NCBI GenBank assembly: GCA_947685225.1
Contig: CANTUV010000015.1
Coordinates: 434,001-498,000 of the forward strand
DNA length: 64,000 nt
Direction of reading: 5' to 3'
Origin: Garcia nutans
Lineage: Eukaryota > Streptophyta > Magnoliopsida > Malpighiales > Euphorbiaceae
A program made the position numbers and the translations under genes. Under the pieces are notes generated by a model. It searched no databases. It was given only the letters and a program-made list of their open reading frames with translations, and was not told the DNA's origin. Of this stretch, positions 56,652-64,000 are shown in pieces (the stretch's first letter is position 1; the number at the start of each line of letters is the position of its first letter).

Positions 56652-58587
56652 TGTATGAAAAGGTAGGAACATTCTCTAGTTGGGTAATTAGCATGGCACT
56701 AGTTGTTATTTGCGCCCCTACCAAACTGGTGCCATTCTAGTTTGGGACTGGTGGATTGCCAATTTAACCGGTACCACTTTTAGTCCAATTGGAGGCAACG
56801 CTAGTTAAATTTTCTTTTCTTATTTTAGACAATTTGTCTCATAAGAGAATTATCATTGATCATCAATAAAACATGACTTTTGAAAAAAAATAGAAAAAAG
56901 AAATAAGAGAAAAACACATAAGAGAAATCCCAAACAACCATATGACAACATTGTATTGATTTATTGATGTTGAAATAGAGTAATTTAATGTTGTTTTAAT
57001 GTGTATGTAATGATTTTATGGTTAAAAATTTGATATGAGAGAATTTGGTTAAGTTTAGGGTTAAAGACCAAACATAGAAAAATCAAAAACAAAAATAGAT
57101 AAGAACAACAAGAGAAACATATTAATATTGGGACATTATGATTGACTACAAATCTTATGTATTCCAAATTCATTTGAAATAGAGATTTATTTATGAATTT
57201 CTAGGAGTTTCCTTATTAGGTTGTTGGATTTAGAGAAATGAGGTGACTACTCAATGTTATTGTACTATAACTTAGATTTTAACTTATTATTAACTAATTA
57301 TTTAAGATTCGAATCTTAAAACATGTATTTATTGATTGTTATATTGTTAAGTGATTAAATGGCCATATATTTAAATGGCTATATATTTAAACTCTTACAT
57401 TGGTAAATATGGATTAGTTTATGTTAAATAATGGATCATAATCAAGATTATTTTTGTACTAGGAGTTTCAATAAAGAGAATAATTATTAGTTGTATAATA
57501 GAGTTTGAGCGGAAAAAAAGAGTTAGATGTGAAACGGATTTCCATGCAGTTCTTGGGTAAGTAAACACTATATATATGGCACTCCAGATGGTAAATATTG
57601 AGGTCTAGCCTAACTAACTGCAAGTGCATAAGTCGTAATCAATTAATATAGTAATGAACGAGTTATCGTCCTATGAGAAAAGGTATTTTAAGTATCAAAC
57701 AATCATATTATTTATTATTTGGATTGAAAAGATTGAATTTAAAATTAAAATAAATTAAATAAAACTAAAACTAAGTTGCTTAGGGTTTAATATAATATTT
57801 TTTAACTTAAGGTTCGACTACCTTAATTGATTTACTATAAATTTTCTAAATTAGACTACCTTAATTAATTTATTCTATATTTCCTAAAGCATTGGTTCAG
57901 TTTAAGTTTTACTTTGATTAATGGTTGAATTCTCCTAATTAAGTTTTAGTATCTCCTAAGTACTAAAATTAATATTGAACTTAATTCTTATTTATATTCT
58001 CTTGTTCACAAGTAATTAAATTAATTCATTAAGAATTATGAGAATTTTTCATCAACCTCTTAAGTGTTTACTTTATTTTTAAATGAAAAGATTATTATTT
58101 TTATGGATTAATATTATGCTTTTACTCTCATTCCATTATATAACATCTTAAATTAATTAGTTATTGGCCAAATAATTAATATATTAGGTTCAAAAAAAAT
58201 TAATCAAAAGGATAACTCAATTAAATAAAATAAATATTAATTATTTCATAGCAAAATTAATATAAGGGTACTAATTGAAAGTTTAGTTATAAATTATTAA
58301 ATTATTCCATAGCAAAATCATTATAAGCGCCTGATACTATTTTTTTTTTTTGTCAAAATACATGCATTGTTAAGTTAATATATTATATGTCATAACTATA
58401 TATGATATTAATATATTGTATCCTAACAAATCAGATGCTTTATATATAAATATTATATTGCTATTATGTTGTGTAGATGAATATTAAAATATTATACCAT
58501 ATAAAAAATACTAAATTATATGTTAATATATTTTTTTATTATCCATATAATAAAATTAATTTCGTAATAATGTGTGGAAAAATTTAG
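56652..58587. other. AT-rich intergenic DNA with one copied patch
   Basis: No gene. 56968-57069 is a 102-bp near-copy of the interior of LTR D. A segment with TGCAAGTGCATAAGTCGTAA near 57620 resembles a terminal sequence seen in many plant repeats (family recall), but I could not define an element. The rest is AT-rich low complexity. Confidence 0.45.
56968..57069 (+). repeat. 102-bp copy of an LTR D internal segment
   Basis: It aligns without gaps to 53794-53895 in the same orientation with three mismatches. The neighbouring sequences on both sides are unrelated, so only this patch was copied. Confidence 0.85.
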
Positions 58588-60126
58588 TTTGTATATACTA
58601 AAAGAGCTATAAAAATTACTATTCCTTATAGCAGCATTAATCCCAAAAAAAAATGTAATTTTATTAAATTTTCAATTATACCCGTACTTTTTTTTTATAC
58701 TTTTGTTTTTACTCATTTCATATAGTTTTATAGGTTCTTTACCTTTGGGAGACAAGGCCAAATACAAAAAAGCTACTCCTATTGGCTTTTTCTACATGGG
58801 TCCAACTTTCTTTTTCTATTTTTTACTTCTATATTATTTTTTTTGTAAAATTGTTATTATTTCTTTTTTCATATATAAATCTTTGTTAAAATCTTATATA
58901 TAATTTATATATATTGTAAATTGATAAATTATTATTTGATTTCTAATATTAAATAGTTTATCTTTTTCTTAAATTAACTAAATTAAAATATTCCTCATTT
59001 TTTTATTTGTCATTGCAATTATAGAAATGAAATCCCAACAAGTATAAGCATTAAATAATAATAATAAAAGAATTAAAAAATATTTTCACAAATCAGTTAA
59101 CTTATTATTGATTCTTGATTTTTTTTTATCCTTAAAAAGATATTTTAACTTTTAATAAATTTTGTGAGTTATAATTTTTAAAGCAGTAAATTTTAACATT
59201 TTATTATTTATTATTATTTTAGTTTGACTTCTAAGTTAGCAATCTAATTAATTTAATTATCTTAACAACAATTTAAAAATGAACATGTTATTAATTTATT
59301 TAGAATTAAAGTTTTATATCATTTAATTTTATTTTTAATAGATTTTTTACCACTTTTTAAGTGATAGATTAAAAATCAGAAAATAAAGAGTGCATTTTAA
59401 TTAATATCAACAAACAAATTTTATTTACCATATTTAGAAATATTCTTATAATATTAACTCGTTTAAAATCTTAATATATTTATTTGTATTTCTACCAAAA
59501 AATATATTACTATAAAAAATACACTAATTTAAAATTTAATATATTATTTAATATAAGATATATTTTCTTAAATATTTAAATTAAATATGAATAAAAATCC
59601 ATCATATTTATTTGTTACTCTAAAACTCATACTATTAAATAAGAAAAACTTAATTTATTTAAATACTAATAACTTTTAAATTCAAAAAAATGTGTAGTTA
59701 AAGAACTAATCGATTAAAAATCTTTTCAATATAATTATAAATAATTATATTGTTTAAAATAATTTTATATAAAAAAATTAATTATTTTTTATAAATTTAA
59801 TATAAAATATTTTTCAATAAATAATATATTTCATTAAAAAATAATCATTATAATTAAATGCATTGAATTTATTGAACTAATTTTTCTAAAAGAATAATAT
59901 TACTTTCTTGTAATTGAATAAGATTTAATATTTGATTCCCTTTTAATACATTATAAATATTTTATTGTAAATATTTTTAAAATATATATGAAATTTTTTA
60001 ATATTATATATATTTATGTATAATCCTATTTTTTATGTACTAATTATATTAATATATGAATTATTTTTTTATTTAAAATAATATAAAATATTATAAATTG
60101 CAGTGCAAAGCGGGTGTAATTATATG
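58588..60126 (+). mobile_element. Helitron-like non-autonomous unit 1
   Basis: A 1.54-kb AT-rich unit. It starts TTTGTATATACTAAAAGAGC, followed by a T-rich ACCCGTAC stretch, and ends TTGCAGTGCAAAGCGGGT, where TTGCA/TGCAA forms a short stem. This fits the general look of plant Helitrons (TATACTAAAAGAG near the 5' end, hairpin and GCGGGT near the 3' end), but canonical TC and CTRR ends are not evident. No Rep/helicase. Confidence 0.45.
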
Positions 60127-61547
60127 TTTGTATATACTAAAAGAGCTACAAGTAATTAATAGTAAATTTTCAAATTATACCTATGTTTTCTCTTCTCTTA
60201 TTTTTTGATTTTCTTTTTTTTTTTTTAACTTTCTTCTTTTTTTTTTTTCAAGAGAAATTGCTTTTCTTTCTTTTTTTTTTTTTTCATTGTTTTGGTTGCT
60301 TTAAGGTAACTGTTTTGGGGTTGTATGTTTGAAATACTATCTTTATACCTTCAATTTAAATTATAATAATACCAATTTTATAATAATTTAAATATAAAAA
60401 TGAAATTAATTTTTCACTTTTTTCTTTTTTTTCCCCACTTCCTTTTGCCATTTCTTTTCCTGTTTGATACAAATATACATATATATGCTTTTTTTTTAGA
60501 TTGTATTATATTATATTATATTGATTGAGAAATAATAAAAAACTTTTGAAAGTTATTAACAAATAGCCATATATCATGCGAATGAAATTATAGTGATTCA
60601 ATAATCTTTTATTGTGCTTTAGTAAACCCTTTCCTTTTTACGTTTTTTATGCCTTTTATTTTCAATTTTATTTTTTTACCTTTTTATTTTAGTTTATAAA
60701 CTTTTATTTTTATTTTAATTTTTAATGAATTTTCTGAGTCATAATTTCTGTAACAATGAATTCTTATATTTTTATTTTTTTATCATTATTTTATTTTAAC
60801 TTTAAATTAACAATATATTTAATTATTTTAAAAATATTTTAAAATAAATATAATATTAGTTATTTTTGGATTTAAAGTTTTATGTTATTTAATTTTATTT
60901 TTTTTATTGTTATCTATTATTAATAGATTTTGTGAATCACAATTCTTAGAACAGTGGTATTTTAAATTTTTTATTTTTTTTTGAATCACAATTCTTAGAA
61001 CAATGGTATTTTAAATTTTTTTATTTTTTTATTATTATTTTATTTTTACTAAAAATTTTATATTATTTGACTTTTTTTAATAGACTTTTTATTTACTTAA
61101 AAATATTTTTATTATATCAACTTAGTTTAAATTTCAATATATTTATTTGTATTTTATCACTTTTATAAATTTTAATATTATTTTTAGATAAATTTATATT
61201 TTTATTTCTCTAAAAACCTAATAAGTAACAAATTCATTTATTATTTTTATATCCAAATTACTAATTTTAATTATTTTCTAATTTTAAGTAAAGCAATAGA
61301 ATAAAAAATTAATATTTTAAGTTTTTTTAATAAAGTCTTGAATCAATTAAAAAAAATTTTTAATACACTAGATATTTCTTATTATAATTATGTTTATAAT
61401 ATGTGAATACAAAATTTTTTAATATTATGTATATTCTTATGTATAATATTATTTTTATATTTTAATTATATTAATATATAAATTATATTTTATTTAAAAG
61501 AATATAAAATATTATAAACTGCAACATAGTGTCAGATAATTTTTTAT
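60127..61547 (+). mobile_element. Helitron-like non-autonomous unit 2
   Basis: Directly follows unit 1, head to tail. It starts with the same TTTGTATATACTAAAAGAGC and ends with a parallel block (AATATAAAATATTATAAACTG, hairpin region diverged). It contains a local tandem duplication of about 50 bp (GAATCACAATTCTTAGAACA) at 60935-61030. No coding. Confidence 0.45.
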
Positions 61548-61861
61548 TTATAATATACTAAAACACCCATAATAATAAATACTAGAATTTTCATTTTATC
61601 CTTACTCTTTATTTCTAATTTTTCTTGCTTTCTTTTCTCTTATTTTTAAATTTTTTAATCTTACTTTTTTAAATTTTATTTTTCTTTGAAATACATGATT
61701 TTCCCTCTCTTCTTTAATCTTTCTCTGCAAAAAATACATTATCTCAAAATAATTAACTAATTAACTAATTTATTTTTTTTAATTAATGAACCATTATATT
61801 TTGTCCTTAATTATTTTTTATATTTCCTTTTAACTCATAATTCATTATTATTATTATTATT
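61548..61861 (+). mobile_element. Helitron-like unit 3, truncated
   Basis: It starts with ATAATATACTAAAACACCC and a T-rich block parallel to units 1 and 2, and is then cut off by the LINE at about 61862. It shows that at least three units stood in tandem. Confidence 0.4.
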
Positions 61862-61899
61862 ATTTTAGTAAAGGTGGGCGACACCACCGGCGAAATTTA

Positions 61900-63206
61900 T
61901 TAATATCTCAAATAGGGATAAATATTATCAGTCAGTACAAAGCCCTTAATAAATTTGGGCAAAGATATGAATGAGTCAAAAGTTCTAGAGATCTTATTAA
62001 CACGAGAATAATAAGCTAAAAAATGGGCAGATTGGTTACCCTCACGATAAACATGGGAGATGGTAACAGAAGGGGGGAGCTTGATCAACCAAGAATATTT
62101 AGAAGGGATAAAACTTTGGCGGTTGGCCATATCAACCACCTGGATGAAGTCCACTTCAGCAACAATCTGATTGTAGCCCAAAGAAAAAATTCATTGGAGA
62201 CTGTGAAATAGAGCCTGTATCTCAGCATTGAAAGGAGAAGATGCCTGTAAAATAAAACATTTTCCAATAATAAAGTGACCATTATCATCACGCAAGATGG
62301 CACCACCTGTGGCAAAAGAATCCGGGTAAGACGCATCAACATTCAATTTGACATATCCACTCTTCGACCTCTCCCACCGGACTAGGAATGGTTTCCGAAT
62401 CCGCTTCCCATAATCAGATGGAAGAATGTCTGCCAGCATGGAATTATGGACTGCAAACTTCTGTGAAGATGTGGCCACTCCCCAATGAAGAAGAGTCTTA
62501 GAAATGAGAAGTTGCATAGCATTCATATCAACGGCAAGACCTCCCCAAATCATTTTGCAATAAGCTAGCCAAATAGAATACATAACAACCAATGGAACAA
62601 GACGGCAAAGCTTGCTGCGAAGATTATTCGAATTAGCATTCAGCCACCAACAAGTCAACTCACCCTGAAGAGTAGAGGAACGACTCCGGTCGTGAGGAAT
62701 GATAATGGATCTGTAAAAAATCCAGATTCTATAGATCCAGTCATAATGAGAGAAAACATGATCTGCAGTAGCCTCTCCTTTTAGACAGAAAGGGCAAGCC
62801 GAAGCAAGCTGAACCCCTATACGTTGTAGCTTAGTAGGAAGCGGTAAAACAGTATTAACAACCTTCCAACCAAAAATAGAATATAGCAAAGGAATAGAAG
62901 AATCCCATAAGGATCTAGAAGAAAGAACCTGCTTTTCTTAGGCTGAATAATATCATAAACATCACCAAACTTGAAGTTAAAATCAGAATCTCGAAAGCAA
63001 TTGAAGAGTAAATCATCATTCAACCTCACATTCTTGTATTTGTCATAAGTCTGACATATACGTTTCCATCCATGGAAATCTACAGGAAGAAAAGACATGT
63101 TACCTTTTCGTTTGTATTTGCCATGCATGTAACGGGCCCATAGAGAATCAGCCCTCCAAAACATCCATAGATGCTTGAGAGAAAAAACTTCCTGAACCAA
63201 ACTCAA
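61900..63206 (-). pseudogene. LINE C-terminal part: zinc finger and RNase H
   Basis: Frame pieces 63206-62817, 62889-62191 and 62181-61900 form one decayed C-terminus. The zf-RVT pattern CPFCLKGEATADHVFSHYDW, where the family's second Cys is Tyr, lies near 62740-62800. RNase H begins KLNVDASYPDSFATGGAILRD near 62350-62290 and ends with VTISHVYREGNQSAHFLAYY near 62000. Frame changes near 62850 and 62190. Confidence 0.82.
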
Positions 63207-63209
63207 AGT

Positions 63210-63974
63210 CCGAACACCGATTCCTCCCTCCTCTATTGGAATAGTAAGTCTAGAAAATCGGATCTAGTGATGCTTGGTGGTGTCGCCTCCGGACCCCCAA
63301 AAAAAATTAGCAAACTTCCGTTTTATAATATCAATCACTGGCTTTGGAATCAACACCGAGCTCATCATGTGTAAAGGGAAAGATGCAAGGACATGCTTGA
63401 TAAGGACCACTCGGCCGCCAGGTGAAAGAAAGCCCTTTTGCCAACCTGCAAGCTTTGTATCAATCTTATCAAGCAAATCCTGACAATGAAAAGACTTATG
63501 CATACCTTGGTGGATAGGAACACCCAAATAAGTGAAAGGAAAGCTTCCTCTTTTAATAGCCAAGGCACGCTCATAGTCAGCAACAGTAATATTTTCAGCA
63601 GAATCAGAACAGTAAAATAAACTCTTCTCAAAATTTATCAACTGACTAGAGGCACCCTGATAAGCATTCAGAAATTCCCTAAACTCCTGAATAGAATGGC
63701 TATCACCATTTATAAAAGAAATGAGATCATCAGTAAAAGCCAGGTGAGTAATAGTAGGACAGTTACGAAAGAGCCTGTAAGGAAGAATGGTACCAATGTT
63801 AACCAAATGTTTCAAACCCCTCGAAAAAGCTTCAGACGCCAGAATAAAGATAAGAGGAGAGAGGGGATCTCCTTGCTTCACCCCACATCTAGGATGAAAA
63901 AAGTCATAATTGATACCATTAACACAAACAGAAAATCTGGAAGCAGAAAGATGAGACATGACTAAATCCACCAA
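63210..63974 (-). pseudogene. LINE reverse transcriptase core
   Basis: The frame shows GVKQGDPLSP (residues 31-40) and HLAFTDDLISF (FTDD at 80-83; the family has FADD, and both catalytic Asp remain), then the thumb FPFTYLGVPI and LAGWQKGFLSPGGRVVLIKHV. A TAG at 63264-63266 stands where Trp is usual (KHH*IRFSRL); coding continues in frame after it. The N-terminal RT half lies outside the window. Confidence 0.88.
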
Positions 63975-64000
63975 CTTGACAGAAAAACCAAACCGAAAGA

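Larger units (their letters stand above)
61862..64000 (-). mobile_element. L1-type LINE, 3' part, runs off the window
   Basis: Minus-strand LINE with RT, zf-RVT and RNase H; the 5' part lies beyond 64000. Its 3' end abuts an (AAT)n tail (on the minus strand ACTAAAATAATAATAATAAT) rather than a plain A run. It is a different copy from the LINE in PSY intron 3, with clearly different protein sequence. Stops and frameshifts break it. Confidence 0.85.

Noticed and set aside
1..64000. A new defence, biosynthetic or regulatory system
   Set aside because: Apart from the PSY pseudogene, every coding signal I could recognise belongs to known transposon families; no other host gene or gene cluster is supported.

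Overview
This is a stretch of nuclear genome from a flowering plant, most likely a eudicot. It is AT-rich, with plant-type GT/AG introns. It holds plant LTR retrotransposons whose primer-binding sites fit initiator-Met tRNA, Tat/Ogre-type and Tekay-type Ty3/gypsy elements, L1-type LINEs with a C-terminal RNase H, a CACTA element and Helitron-like repeats. The species cannot be named from the sequence alone.

The only host gene I can support is a phytoene synthase (PSY) gene on the + strand, in six exons from 2183 to 25256. Its sequence reads most like the PSY3 clade (family recall). It is a pseudogene: the 51-bp exon 2 has two in-frame stops, the splice acceptor of exon 4 is missing, and exon 6 is cut by a 9.2-kb insertion. 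The exon lengths 51, 173, 236 and 193 are intact, so the original structure can be read base by base.

Layout. 1-2182: AT-rich upstream DNA with a foldback MITE (609-983). 2183-2939: PSY exons 1-3. 2940-14811: intron 3, swollen by a tRNA-derived SINE, a 5'-truncated L1-type LINE and, inside the LINE, a 7.2-kb chromovirus-type LTR retrotransposon (4994-12214, target duplication AGATC). 14812-15990: exons 4, 5 and most of 6. 15991-25212: three solo LTRs nested in one another (duplications CGTAC, GAAAA, CATAT) inside exon 6. 25218-25256: the last codons of PSY. 25683-50637: a non-autonomous CACTA transposon (duplication AAG). It contains an unclassified repeat, which contains a Tekay-type element with an internal deletion (29742-48760). 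One LTR of that element holds a gag-only Tat/Ogre-type element (35293-47017), whose 43-bp satellite array is split by a copia-type solo LTR (42758-44186). 50650-52680: decayed LTR fragments and a second copy of the unclassified repeat. 52681-56646: another solo LTR of the family that broke PSY exon 6. 56652-61860: AT-rich DNA with a tandem row of Helitron-like units. 61862-64000: an L1-type LINE on the minus strand that runs off the window.

Nothing here works together as a pathway or operon. The window records how a carotenoid gene died and how transposons piled up around it. I found no credible undescribed system. The most informative signals are the PSY pseudogene, the two deep nests whose layers are closed by target-site duplications, and repeat arrays growing inside LTRs and non-coding parts of retrotransposons.
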